From NCBI GenBank assembly GCA_902599045.1, contig CACKEA010000005.1, forward strand, positions 62,001 through 126,000: a DNA stretch of 64,000 nt, given 5' to 3'. The stretch is from an uncultured Alphaproteobacteria bacterium. Lineage in GTDB: Bacteria; Pseudomonadota; Alphaproteobacteria; HIMB59. Below, piece by piece: positions 35,811 to 44,825 of the stretch. Under the pieces are notes generated by a model that saw only the letters and a list, made by a program, of their open reading frames with translations, was not told where the DNA came from and did not search any database. Each line of letters starts with the position of its first letter. Position 1 is the stretch's first letter. Both the position numbers and the translations under genes were made by a program.

Positions 35811-37223
35811 ATGCTTGAAGATCAATCAGTTGAAAAAATATTACATAGCATAAAAACTCGCCAATTATCTATTAAAGAGTTAATGGAATACTATTTAAAT
35901 AGAATTGATAAAATCAATCCAGATTTAAACGCAATTATTCTTCTTAAAGACAGAGAAACACTAATTAATGAAGCTATAAAAAAAGACAATTTAAATGAAA
36001 CACATAAACCTTTAAATGGTATTCCAATAGCTATAAAAGACCTAAGTGATGTTGTTGGTTTAAAAACAACTTATGGCTTCCCTGGAACTAAAGATTATTT
36101 GCCCTCAAAGAACACTCTATTTGTAGATCGACTTATCAAAAGTGGAGTTATTATCATAGGCAAAACTAATACTGCAGAATTAGGTGTAGGTGGGCACACA
36201 ACTAATAGATTATTTGGTCCTACATCAAATTGTTTTGATATCTCGAAATCTGCGGCAGGATCAAGTGGAGGAGCAAGTACTGCAGTTGCTACCAGATTAC
36301 TACCATTTGCAGATGGTACAGATCAGATGGGATCATGTAGAGGGCCAGCTGCGTATGCTAATATATATGGGTATAGACCTACGCCAGGTTTAATTTCTGA
36401 AGATAGAAGCAAAGATAGAAAAATACCTGTCCTCACGACACCTGGATGTTTAGCACGAACTCCAGATGATATGGCATTTTTATTAGACGAGATAGTTGGA
36501 AGTGACATTAAAGATGATTATTCATTTGATTTGAATCAGCCTTTTAGAAATCAAAAAATGGATGAAAAGGATTTTGTTAATATCAAAATTGGATGGTTAT
36601 CAGATATGAATGCATATTATAAAATTGAAAATAAAATTATAGATATTTGTGAAAAACAACTCAAAAAATTAGAGAATTTAAATATTAAAATCGAAAAACT
36701 AAAACCAGATTTTGATTATGATACTTTATGGAGTAGTTGGATTACTTTTAGATCGAAAAGTATTTATGATGATACTGTGGCAATGAATATAAAAGATATT
36801 AATACAATGACTTATCAAGCCATATGGGAATATAATAATGGTCAAAATATAAGTGATAAAGATTTACAAATTGCAAAAAATCAAAAAAATAAATGTTATA
36901 AGCAGATAGAAGATATATTTAAAAATTTTGATTTTCTTGCCCTTCCATCTGCACAAATTTTTCCATTTGATAAAACTCTTCAATTTCCAAAAAAAATAAA
37001 TTCTTTTGAACTAGATACTTATCATCGTTGGTTGGAAATTTTCACATTATCAAGTCTTCTTGAATTACCCACAATTACTGTTCCTGTGGGGTTTGATGAT
37101 AAAGGTATGCCTATGGGTATGCAAATAATTGGAAAAAACAAAAGTGATTTGAAATTATTTGCTTTTGTAAAAAAGTATGAAGAGATATTTAACTTTAGTA
37201 AGTTTAAACCTCTGCTAGATTAA
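35811..37223 (+). CDS. Amidase-signature family hydrolase
   Basis: A 470-residue member of the amidase signature family. The Ser-cisSer-Lys triad is visible: Lys76 in 'AIKDLSDV', Ser151 in 'AAGSSGGAS' and the nucleophile Ser175 in 'DQMGSCRGPA'; the 24-residue spacing of the two Ser is standard. It is not GatA: there is no gatB or gatC and the core differs. It would hydrolyse a small amide, releasing ammonia or an amine. Six bases after the Fe-ADH gene and six before the next transporter gene. Confidence 0.88.
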   Translation: MLEDQSVEKILHSIKTRQLSIKELMEYYLNRIDKINPDLNAIILLKDRETLINEAIKKDNLNETHKPLNGIPIAIKDLSDVVGLKTTYGFPGTKDYLPSKNTLFVDRLIKSGVIIIGKTNTAELGVGGHTTNRLFGPTSNCFDISKSAAGSSGGASTAVATRLLPFADGTDQMGSCRGPAAYANIYGYRPTPGLISEDRSKDRKIPVLTTPGCLARTPDDMAFLLDEIVGSDIKDDYSFDLNQPFRNQKMDEKDFVNIKIGWLSDMNAYYKIENKIIDICEKQLKKLENLNIKIEKLKPDFDYDTLWSSWITFRSKSIYDDTVAMNIKDINTMTYQAIWEYNNGQNISDKDLQIAKNQKNKCYKQIEDIFKNFDFLALPSAQIFPFDKTLQFPKKINSFELDTYHRWLEIFTLSSLLELPTITVPVGFDDKGMPMGMQIIGKNKSDLKLFAFVKKYEEIFNFSKFKPLLD

Positions 37224-37229
37224 TTAATC

Positions 37230-38123
37230 ATGAGACATCCTCATCATTACAAAATAGCATTTGCATTAGCTATATCAGCTGGATCATGGGGAATATATTG
37301 GTTACCACAAAGAATTTTAGAAGATGGTGGGCTTACAGGTGGTTGGGGAACTATTGCACAAATGATTATTGGAGTTCTAATATTATCCCCTATTGCATTA
37401 TGGCGAAAAGTTAAAGGAAGGACTTTTGGTTTAGAGTTGCCAATAACAGGGATACTTTGCGGAGGTGGTTTTATCTGTTACGCATTAAGTTTTCTTCTAA
37501 CGGACGTAGTTCGTGCATTAATTCTTTTTTATATGACTCCTATTTGGACAACTATTTTTGAGATTTTATTTTTGAAGAAAAAACCAGGTGTTGAAAGAGC
37601 AATAACACTTGGTTTAGCTCTTGGAGGGTTATGGATTGTGTTTAGTAAACAAACAATCATTCCATTGCCAGAGAATGCAGGTGATTGGTTGGCTCTTGCT
37701 GGTGGAGCTTTATTTGCAGCTGGAATGATACGTTTGGAAATAGTTAAGACTGATGGTGTATTTCCTACAATTTTTTCTTTTTTTTTTTATGGTACTTTGT
37801 TCAACATAGTTGCTGGCTTCTTTTTAACAGATTATCTAGGACCAATGCCTACAATAGATTCATTTGTTGCTATGTCCTCATTTCTTTTCTTCATATCTGT
37901 TTTTTATTTTATACCTACAGGCGTGGTTATATTTTGGTCACCGAGTAAATTAGGAGCTGGTTTATGTTCAATACTCTTTTTATCCGAAATATTAGTTGGA
38001 GTCACAAGCTCAAGTATTCTGACGGATGAACCATTTGGTTTACGAGAAATAATTGGAAGCTCGATGATTGTGATTGGAGGAATTTTAGCAGTTGTTCTAG
38101 CACCAAATCCAAAAAATAAATGA
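37230..38123 (+). CDS. EamA/DMT-family transporter
   Basis: A 297-residue protein with about ten membrane helices. Segments such as 'ISAGSWGIYWLPQRILEDGG' near 15-34, 'RALILFYMTPIWTTIFEILF' near 93-112 and 'GAGLCSILFLSEILVGVTSS' near 243-262 mark two EamA repeats. It is only distantly like the EamA protein at 33.7 kb. Embedded in the Fe-ADH/amidase operon, it may move a substrate or product of that pathway across the inner membrane. The end overlaps the methyltransferase gene by four bases (ATGA). Confidence 0.85.
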   Translation: MRHPHHYKIAFALAISAGSWGIYWLPQRILEDGGLTGGWGTIAQMIIGVLILSPIALWRKVKGRTFGLELPITGILCGGGFICYALSFLLTDVVRALILFYMTPIWTTIFEILFLKKKPGVERAITLGLALGGLWIVFSKQTIIPLPENAGDWLALAGGALFAAGMIRLEIVKTDGVFPTIFSFFFYGTLFNIVAGFFLTDYLGPMPTIDSFVAMSSFLFFISVFYFIPTGVVIFWSPSKLGAGLCSILFLSEILVGVTSSSILTDEPFGLREIIGSSMIVIGGILAVVLAPNPKNK

Positions 38124-39106
38124 TATTTAAAGAAAAATTAAAAAATAAATCAAAAATTTTTTTAGATGGTGGAAATGGTTCAGAGATAGCAAAACTTGGT
38201 GGAGATATGAGTCCAGCATTTGCTGCACTAGCTACGATTACCTCACCTGATATAGTAGTCAAAGTTCATGAAAATTTTATAAATGTAGGTTGTGATATTA
38301 TTACCGCAAATACATTTGCAACAAGTAGACACGTACTAGATAGCTTGAATCGCAAAAATGAAACAAAAAAGTTTTTAATTAAATCTGTTGAATTAGCAAG
38401 AAAAGCAATCACAAATACTAATAAAACTGAAAAAGTTGCTATAGCTGGAAGTCTGTCAAATTTTTTTGCATTAAAAGAAAATGAATTTGTACCTAATCCA
38501 AAGTTTATTCCTTCATATAAACAAGAAGAAAGAAATTATATTGAAGCTGCTAACATATTAAAAGACTCTGGAGTAGATCTATTAATTTTAGAAATGTTAC
38601 TTGATATAAACCATTCTGAAATATTACTAAATGCAGCTTTACAAACTGGTCTTCCTGTATGGGTTGGTCTAAGTTGTTGTGAAAGTAAATTTGACAACAG
38701 TATAGTTGGAAGAAATTTTAGAGCAGAAAAAGAAAAATCATTAATTTATGATGAAGAAAAGTACAAGGAACAACCAAAATTTTTACCCGAAGATGATATT
38801 ATTGAATTTGAAGACATAATAAGAACACTTACAAACATTGGTGGAGATGTTTATGGTATTATGCACACATGGTTTCAAGATAGTTCTGGTGGATTGAAAA
38901 TAATAAAAGATTATTGGAAGGGTCCAATGATGTATTATCCAGAAATACATAAATTTGATACAAGTACTCATGAAGCTATTGCTATGAGCACAGAAGATGA
39001 GTTTGCAAATTCCTGTTTAGAATTTATTGACGATCAAATACAAATAATTGGTGGGTGTTGTGGTGTTAGTGACACACACTTAAAGAGATTAATTGAAAAA
39101 TTTTAA
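38120..39106 (+). CDS. Homocysteine S-methyltransferase-family protein, copy 1
   Basis: A 328-residue protein with the MmuM/BHMT barrel: 'FLDGGNGSEIAKLGG' near residues 14-28, 'CDIITANTFATSR' near 58-70, 'LSCCES' near 191 and 'GGCCGVSDTHL' near 310-320. The Cys in the second segment and the Cys pair in GGCC form the zinc site. Family members take a methyl group from S-methylmethionine, betaine or a sulfonium and give it to homocysteine; the methyl donor here is unknown. A diverged paralogue lies 2 kb away on the other strand (40.2 kb). Confidence 0.85.
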   Translation: MIFKEKLKNKSKIFLDGGNGSEIAKLGGDMSPAFAALATITSPDIVVKVHENFINVGCDIITANTFATSRHVLDSLNRKNETKKFLIKSVELARKAITNTNKTEKVAIAGSLSNFFALKENEFVPNPKFIPSYKQEERNYIEAANILKDSGVDLLILEMLLDINHSEILLNAALQTGLPVWVGLSCCESKFDNSIVGRNFRAEKEKSLIYDEEKYKEQPKFLPEDDIIEFEDIIRTLTNIGGDVYGIMHTWFQDSSGGLKIIKDYWKGPMMYYPEIHKFDTSTHEAIAMSTEDEFANSCLEFIDDQIQIIGGCCGVSDTHLKRLIEKF

Positions 39107-39113
39107 TCAATAA

Positions 39114-40244
39114 ATGAGTTTTATAAATAAAATTGAAACCTGGATTACCAAATCTAAACCAAGTGATGATGGATGGTCGCAAATAAAGCCTTTTATATTC
39201 CTTAAACTGACTAACGATGTAGGATATTACGGATGGGGTGAAGCATTTACATTGCCTACAAGAGAAAAAGGAATTGTAGAAATTATTCATAATCTTGTTA
39301 ATTCACTCTCACATATAGAAAATTTAACACCAGAAAGATTTCATAGGGAAGTTGAAGTCATAGCGGATGGGCATCGTGGGATTGATTTTTCTGCTGCAAC
39401 AAGTGCTATTGAAATGAGTCTTTGGGATATTGAAGGTAAAAAGAAAAAAAAACCTCTATATAAAATTTTATCGAGTGAATATAGAGATAAAGTACCTGTT
39501 TACGCTACTATTTGGAGTAAAGATTTTAAAGATGATGAGACTTTATCATCTAGATGTGAAGAAATATTAAATCAGGGTTATGGTGGTATAAAAATATATC
39601 CTCTTCAAAAACGAACAATAGATCAAGCTGCTATATGTGTATCGAAAATAAGACAGACATTGGGATTTAATATACCTCTAATGTTAGATCTAGCATGTCC
39701 TAATGACCCAAATGTTTCTTTAAAATTAGCTCCACTTGTAAAAGAATTTAAACCATATTGGTTTGAAGAGCCATTTGATGGTGATGCTACTCGGACACTA
39801 ATAGAAATTAAAAATCAAACAGGTTTAAGAATTGTTACAGGAGAAAAACAATGTGGAATAAATCATTTTATTGAAACTCTAGCTGCGGATGCTGTTGATA
39901 TATTTAATCCAGATATTTCGAGTGTTGGAGGTATTATTGATATGATTAAAATAATAGAACTATCATATAAAAAAAATGTTAAAGTTTCACCTCATTGTTG
40001 GAATTCTATGTCAATAGCAGCTTCAGCAATGATCCATCTATGTAAGAGTTTTCCAAATACAGAGATGGCTGAATTTTTCCCTGAGTATATTCCCTATACT
40101 TTAAAGTTTTGTAATAAAAACTTCGAAATAAATAATGGATTTATTGAATTAAATAATAGAGAGGGATTAGGAGTAAAAATAGATACAAATTTACTAATGG
40201 AAAATACATCTTCTTATAAATTTTCAATCTTAGATAAGAATTAA
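39114..40244 (+). CDS. Enolase-superfamily enzyme, mandelate racemase type
   Basis: A 376-residue barrel enzyme. Metal ligands are Asp192 (MLDLACP), Glu219 (FEEPF) and Glu244 (TGEKQ); the His-Asp dyad is His294 (SPHCW) with Asp267 (NPDIS). On the lysine side the usual KxK reads Lys160-Ile-Tyr162, so the second Lys is replaced by Tyr. MR-type enzymes abstract a proton next to a carboxylate and racemise or dehydrate acid sugars and amino-acid derivatives; the substrate here is open. Last gene of its operon; the end overlaps the convergent gene by four bases. Confidence 0.82.
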   Translation: MSFINKIETWITKSKPSDDGWSQIKPFIFLKLTNDVGYYGWGEAFTLPTREKGIVEIIHNLVNSLSHIENLTPERFHREVEVIADGHRGIDFSAATSAIEMSLWDIEGKKKKKPLYKILSSEYRDKVPVYATIWSKDFKDDETLSSRCEEILNQGYGGIKIYPLQKRTIDQAAICVSKIRQTLGFNIPLMLDLACPNDPNVSLKLAPLVKEFKPYWFEEPFDGDATRTLIEIKNQTGLRIVTGEKQCGINHFIETLAADAVDIFNPDISSVGGIIDMIKIIELSYKKNVKVSPHCWNSMSIAASAMIHLCKSFPNTEMAEFFPEYIPYTLKFCNKNFEINNGFIELNNREGLGVKIDTNLLMENTSSYKFSILDKN

Positions 40245-41161
40245 TTTTTTAAATTTGATAGTGCTTTGATATGGTTAGGACTAATTCCACAACAGCCCCC
40301 TACTATTTGGGCACCATTATCAACCCACTGTTGTGCTTCTTCTAAATAATCTTTTGGGGAAATACTTTCTATAACATTCCAATTAGGTTTTTTAAAAAAA
40401 CCATTATTAGGGTATACACCAACGATTCCACCGTAGTTTTTTTTAGCAATCATAACTGCTTGATTAGCAACCTTAATATCAGAGTGAGCTATTAAAACAG
40501 GTCCATTATGAATGTCTTTAAATTTAATTATCGTGCTTTCAAAATCATCATAAAAAAAAGCCTCAGAGTTATTTAAACTTTCTTGATAACCAAGCATAAG
40601 CTTATTACTTTTTCTATCTAAAGCACATGATATTGAAAGCCATACTGGTAGATCAAATTGATCAGAGCTATCTAGTAATGACTCAATAGTTCTAGTAGAT
40701 GAAGTCATTGCTTCAAGAATAATTAAATCTACACCAGCATTAGATAAAATGTTTATCTGTTGGATAAAACCTGGCTTTAAATATTTAGGTTCAATTTTAT
40801 CCCAACTACCATAGGTTGATACTGAACCAGCAACAGCTATTTCACGATCAGAATCATTTGCTACTGATTTAGCTATATTTACACTGGCATTATTCCATTC
40901 TTCAATGTGATGTTCATAACCATACTCTTTCATAGAAATAGGAGTGCTAGCATATGTGTTTGTAGTTATGATATCAGCACCTGAATTTATAAAGTTTTGA
41001 TGTGCTTTGTATACAATATCAGGTTCATCAATAGAGCATCTCCCCGACCAAAGATCTTTATCCATAGAAGCTCCAAGGTTTTCTAATTCTGCTCCCATTC
41101 CACCATCTAATAGTACAATGTCACCAGAATTTAATTTATTTTCAATATTAGAGTAAGACAT
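40241..41161 (-). CDS. Homocysteine S-methyltransferase-family protein, copy 2
   Basis: A 306-residue protein with the same fold as the gene at 38.1 kb: 'VLLDGGMGAELENLG' near residues 16-30, 'ADIITTNTYAST' near 58-69, 'SISCALDRKS' near 184-193 and 'VGGCCGISPNHI' near 288-299 with the zinc-binding Cys residues. It shares only scattered identity with copy 1, so the pair is old or separately acquired. It closes the minus-strand operon that includes the MalEFG-type transporter, TauD-type oxygenase, ALDH and VOC protein. The methyl donor is not predictable. Confidence 0.85.
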   Translation of the reverse strand: MSYSNIENKLNSGDIVLLDGGMGAELENLGASMDKDLWSGRCSIDEPDIVYKAHQNFINSGADIITTNTYASTPISMKEYGYEHHIEEWNNASVNIAKSVANDSDREIAVAGSVSTYGSWDKIEPKYLKPGFIQQINILSNAGVDLIILEAMTSSTRTIESLLDSSDQFDLPVWLSISCALDRKSNKLMLGYQESLNNSEAFFYDDFESTIIKFKDIHNGPVLIAHSDIKVANQAVMIAKKNYGGIVGVYPNNGFFKKPNWNVIESISPKDYLEEAQQWVDNGAQIVGGCCGISPNHIKALSNLKN

Positions 41162-41178
41162 TGAAATTAATTATATTT

Positions 41179-41559
41179 CTACTTAGTGAAATACGTGTAA
41201 CCACAAATCTTGTTACCATCTAAATCTCTAAGGTATGAATAATACTCGCCCTTATATCTTTCACCAGGTGCGCCTTCATCTTTGGCGCCTAAGCTTATTG
41301 CAGTTGAATGAAACAAGTCAACAGTCTCTTTTTTGTCAATGTAAAAAGAAATTTGAGTTCCATTACCCACAGTGGCATTTTCTTTATTGTGAGGAACAGT
41401 AACGTAGAATTCTATTGCTTCGGAATTTGATTTTGGGGCATAAGACCCGTATGTTTCTGTTTTTTCAACTCTTTTTAAATCGATTATTTCAAGAATAGTG
41501 TCATAGAAATCAATAGCTCTGTCTAAATCGTTTGTTCCAACCATGACAAATCCTATCAT
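41179..41559 (-). CDS. VOC-family (glyoxalase-like) protein
   Basis: A 126-residue single-domain protein with the vicinal-oxygen-chelate pattern: 'MVGTNDLDRAIDFYDTIL' at the N-terminus, a central 'TQISFYIDKKETVD' strand, and 'YSYLRDLDGNKICGYTYF' at the C-terminus with the 'DxDGN' turn. VOC proteins include glyoxalases, dioxygenases and resistance proteins; the small size suggests a glyoxalase-like dimer, here probably handling a reactive intermediate of the ALDH pathway. Its ATG follows the ALDH stop directly. Confidence 0.75.
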   Translation of the reverse strand: MIGFVMVGTNDLDRAIDFYDTILEIIDLKRVEKTETYGSYAPKSNSEAIEFYVTVPHNKENATVGNGTQISFYIDKKETVDLFHSTAISLGAKDEGAPGERYKGEYYSYLRDLDGNKICGYTYFTK

Positions 41560-42990
41560 CTACTTCCAACCACTTATCGCTTTAACTTCCAAGTATTCAT
41601 GTAGGCCCCATGTTCCGCCCTCTCGACCATTTCCAGATTGATTGTATCCACCAAAAGGTGTTCCTGAGTCTGGAGCATTTCCATTAATTTGAACTACACC
41701 AGCTCTAAGTTGTTTTGATACTCTTCTAGCTCTTTCTTTATCTTCTGTTTGCAAAAAATTACCAAGACCATATGGGGTATCATTAGTGATTGAAATTGCC
41801 TCTTCTTCAGAGTCAAATGGAATAATAGACAGAACTGGACCAAAAATTTCTTCTTTAGCTATTCTCATTTCATTTTTAACATTCGTAAATACTGTTGGTT
41901 TAACATAGTAGCCTTTTTCAAAATTAGATGGTCTACCAGCTCCACCAGCTACGAGAGTTGCCCCCTCATCAATACCACTTTGAATTAATGACTGTATTTT
42001 ATCAAATTGTGATTTATTAATCACAGGGCCAATGTGGTCACCTGGTTTAGAGGGTAAATCTACACCAATCTTATTAGCTTCGTCTGCAGCTTCTTGAACA
42101 GCTTTTTCATAAATAGATTTTTCAACTAACATACGAGTTGGGGCATCGCACGATTGACCAGCATTGCTCATAATATTTCTTACACCATCTCTAACAGCAT
42201 TTGGGTATGCATCTGCAAAAATTATATTACCGCCCTTTCCACCAAGTTCTAAACAAACTCTTTTAATTGTATCGGCAGCATTCTTAGAAATTAGTTTCCC
42301 AGCACGAGTTGAACCAGTAAAAGAAACCATGTCAATATCTGGATGACCTGAGATTTGTGATCCAACACCAGCACCGTCTCCATTTACTAAATTGAAAACA
42401 CCAGCAGGAAAACCGGCTTCATGTATCATTTCAGCAAATAATAAACCTGATAAAGGTGCCATCTCAGATGGTTTTAAGATCATCGTACACCCAGTTGCAA
42501 AAGCAGGTATAACTTTTAAAGCAATTTGATTAATTGGCCAATTCCATGGAGTTATTAAACCGCAAACACCTATTGGTTCATAGACAATATAATTGTCAGA
42601 GTTCTCATCAAACTTTGACTCAAATTCAAATTCTTTTAATCTTTTAATAAAGTCCTCTATATGAGACTCACCAGAACCCATCTGTGCAGATGAAGCCCAG
42701 TCTAAAGGTGCTCCAAGTTCTTTTGATATTGCATTTGTCATTTCTTCAGAGCGATTTCTATAAATTTTTAAAAGTTTTTCTAAAAGTTCAATACGCTCCT
42801 CTTTTGATGTATTTTTCCATATTAAAAAAGAGTTTTTAGCAGCTTCAACAGCTTTATTGGTATCATCTGCACCTCCTAGTGAAATAGTAACGTATGGTTC
42901 TTCTGTAGATGGATCAATTACATTAAAATCATTTTTATTTACAGGATCCACCCAATCACCATTTATATAAAATTTTCTTTTATCAATCAT
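41560..42990 (-). CDS. NAD(P)-dependent aldehyde dehydrogenase
   Basis: A 476-residue ALDH with 'TPWNWPINQI' near residue 142, the glycine motif 'FTGSTRAGK' near 220, the general-base Glu in 'LELGGKGGN' near 244 and the nucleophile Cys in 'GQSCDAPTR' near 277. It oxidises an aldehyde to the acid. In a pathway with the convergent Fe-alcohol dehydrogenase the two could act in series. It is followed with no gap by the VOC gene and preceded by a 62-bp space to the TauD-type oxygenase gene. Confidence 0.92.
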   Translation of the reverse strand: MIDKRKFYINGDWVDPVNKNDFNVIDPSTEEPYVTISLGGADDTNKAVEAAKNSFLIWKNTSKEERIELLEKLLKIYRNRSEEMTNAISKELGAPLDWASSAQMGSGESHIEDFIKRLKEFEFESKFDENSDNYIVYEPIGVCGLITPWNWPINQIALKVIPAFATGCTMILKPSEMAPLSGLLFAEMIHEAGFPAGVFNLVNGDGAGVGSQISGHPDIDMVSFTGSTRAGKLISKNAADTIKRVCLELGGKGGNIIFADAYPNAVRDGVRNIMSNAGQSCDAPTRMLVEKSIYEKAVQEAADEANKIGVDLPSKPGDHIGPVINKSQFDKIQSLIQSGIDEGATLVAGGAGRPSNFEKGYYVKPTVFTNVKNEMRIAKEEIFGPVLSIIPFDSEEEAISITNDTPYGLGNFLQTEDKERARRVSKQLRAGVVQINGNAPDSGTPFGGYNQSGNGREGGTWGLHEYLEVKAISGWK

Positions 42991-43052
42991 AGGAAGATTA
43001 TTAACATAATATATTCAATGTTAAAAATATTAATAAAATCTAAACTTAACTA

Positions 43053-43898
43053 TTATGATATTTCTCTCTTATCATTAAGAACAGTTATTCTGTTCATAAC
43101 TCTACGATGTGGTAGGTAATCACCAATAGCATAATGCATGGTGCATCTATTGTCCCATAAAGCTAAAGTATTTGGGGTCCACTTAAACCTAACTTGATAC
43201 TGTGGCTTTGTCATAAAGTTAAATAGATAAGAAAGTAAATTATTAGAGTCTGTCATGTCTAAGCCAATAATATGACGTGTAAAACTCGGATTAATATATA
43301 AAAATTTTTTTTTTGATATTGGATGAACCTTAATGATCGGATGAACAGCATTTCCAAATCTTTCAAAACCCGCGTTCAATTTTTTTGAATATTCTTCATT
43401 ATCATCACTGCTGAAGTTATTTCTAAATGCACCCATATCATGAACTGCTCTTTTGGTTTCTAAATCAGATTTAATATTTTCTGGTAAATCATCAAAAATC
43501 GCTGTTAATGAACACCATAAAGTATCTCCACCTGATGGTGGTATTTCTTTACTGTAAAGTATGGAAGTGAAGGGTGGTTTTGTTTTAAAAGTTACATCAG
43601 TATGCCATTCATCTGTATCAGGAGGGTTAGAAGGATCGTTTTCTAGTAAAGTAATCTCAGGAAAATTTTCAACATGTGGATAGATAGGATGTGGAGGTTC
43701 AATATCACCGAAACTCTTAGCAAATGCAATGTGGTCTTCTGGTTTTAAGTTCTGATTGCGAAAAAAAATTACTTTGTGATCAATTAAATTTTTATAGATA
43801 TTATCTAGATTTTGAGAATTGAGATCTTTGGATAAATCTATACCTGAAATTTCTGCACCAATCGTTGGCGTTAAATTACTAATCTGATAATCACCCAT
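43053..43898 (-). CDS. TauD/TfdA-family 2-oxoglutarate dioxygenase
   Basis: A 281-residue Fe(II)/2-oxoglutarate enzyme with His99 and Asp101 in 'DEWHTDVTF', a distal His near 255 followed by an Arg in 'YLPHRRVMNRITV', and the N-terminal 'GAEISGIDLSKDL' strand of the TauD family. Members hydroxylate sulfonates, aryloxyacetates, carnitine precursors or other acids, often to release sulfite or a methyl-bearing fragment. Position next to the ABC permease genes suggests it acts on the imported compound. The iron-binding HxD...H triad is intact. Confidence 0.88.
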   Translation of the reverse strand: MGDYQISNLTPTIGAEISGIDLSKDLNSQNLDNIYKNLIDHKVIFFRNQNLKPEDHIAFAKSFGDIEPPHPIYPHVENFPEITLLENDPSNPPDTDEWHTDVTFKTKPPFTSILYSKEIPPSGGDTLWCSLTAIFDDLPENIKSDLETKRAVHDMGAFRNNFSSDDNEEYSKKLNAGFERFGNAVHPIIKVHPISKKKFLYINPSFTRHIIGLDMTDSNNLLSYLFNFMTKPQYQVRFKWTPNTLALWDNRCTMHYAIGDYLPHRRVMNRITVLNDKREIS

Positions 43899-43943
43899 TT
43901 AATTAGAAGATATAACAAATATTAAAAAAAAATTAAATAAATA

Positions 43944-44825
43944 TTAACCTTTTACGGCACCTGCAGTTAAACCGCTGATCAGTTGGCGTTGAAAAAACCA
44001 TATAATCATGAATAGTGGTGCTGTCGCTGAAACAACACTTGAGACAGCCCACATATAATTACCGCCATATTCAATTGTTCCTAAATAAGCATTTATTTTA
44101 GGAACCATTGTGTAGTTCTCTTGATTTAATAATAAGGCAGTAACAGTAAAATCATTATAGGCTAACATCATGCTAAATAAACCCGCTGTAACAACGCCCG
44201 GCCACATGACTGGCATAATGATGTAGCGAAATGCTTGGAAGTAAGAGCATCCATCAATTAATGCACTTTCATCTAATTCTTTTGGTACCGTTTTAAAAAA
44301 TGAATAAAGAAGCCATAATGTAAATGGCTGATTAATAGCAACAAGTACTATAATTGTAGTGGGTAAAATTCCCCAAATGTTTAATTGAAAAAAAGGAAAT
44401 AAATAACCTGAAACTAAAGTTATATGAGGCATTGCTCTAAAAATAAGAGCAGCAATTAAAATGTAAAAAGTATATTTATAGGTTGATCTTGATAATGCAT
44501 AGGCACCCAAAGTTCCAAGAAATAATGAAATTGATACGACAGATACTGTTACAATCATTGTATTCATAGAGGCTCTCCAAAATTCACCTTCTGTCCATGA
44601 CTCAATATAGGCTTTAACAGTGGTAGTAGCGCCTGTTTCTATTAAGGTATTGAAGCCACTAAGTGCATAAGTCCACTCAGCTCTTGAAAAGAAATCCGCT
44701 TTTACTTTGAAAGATCCCCATAACGTCCAAATAAATGGAAAAATTGAAATTGTTAGCCAAAATAAAATAAAAATACTGTTTATAATTATAAGCTGTTTTG
44801 AATATTTATTTAATCTGGTATCCAT
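43944..44825 (-). CDS. MalG-type ABC sugar permease
   Basis: A 293-residue permease with six membrane helices and the EAA loop 'DESALIDGCSYFQAFRYIIMPVMWP' region near 192-216. The carbohydrate-uptake-1 (MalG/UgpE) subfamily is indicated by the N-terminal 'FPFIWTLWGSFK' segment near 28-40. Its ATG follows the stop of the upstream permease with no gap (TAAATG). No ATPase gene is in this operon. Confidence 0.88.
   Translation of the reverse strand: MDTRLNKYSKQLIIINSIFILFWLTISIFPFIWTLWGSFKVKADFFSRAEWTYALSGFNTLIETGATTTVKAYIESWTEGEFWRASMNTMIVTVSVVSISLFLGTLGAYALSRSTYKYTFYILIAALIFRAMPHITLVSGYLFPFFQLNIWGILPTTIIVLVAINQPFTLWLLYSFFKTVPKELDESALIDGCSYFQAFRYIIMPVMWPGVVTAGLFSMMLAYNDFTVTALLLNQENYTMVPKINAYLGTIEYGGNYMWAVSSVVSATAPLFMIIWFFQRQLISGLTAGAVKG

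Noticed and set aside
35811-37223. gatA subunit of Glu-tRNA amidotransferase
   Set aside because: No gatB or gatC beside it, it lies in a catabolic operon, and the core sequence around the nucleophile (GSCRGPA) is not the GatA form.
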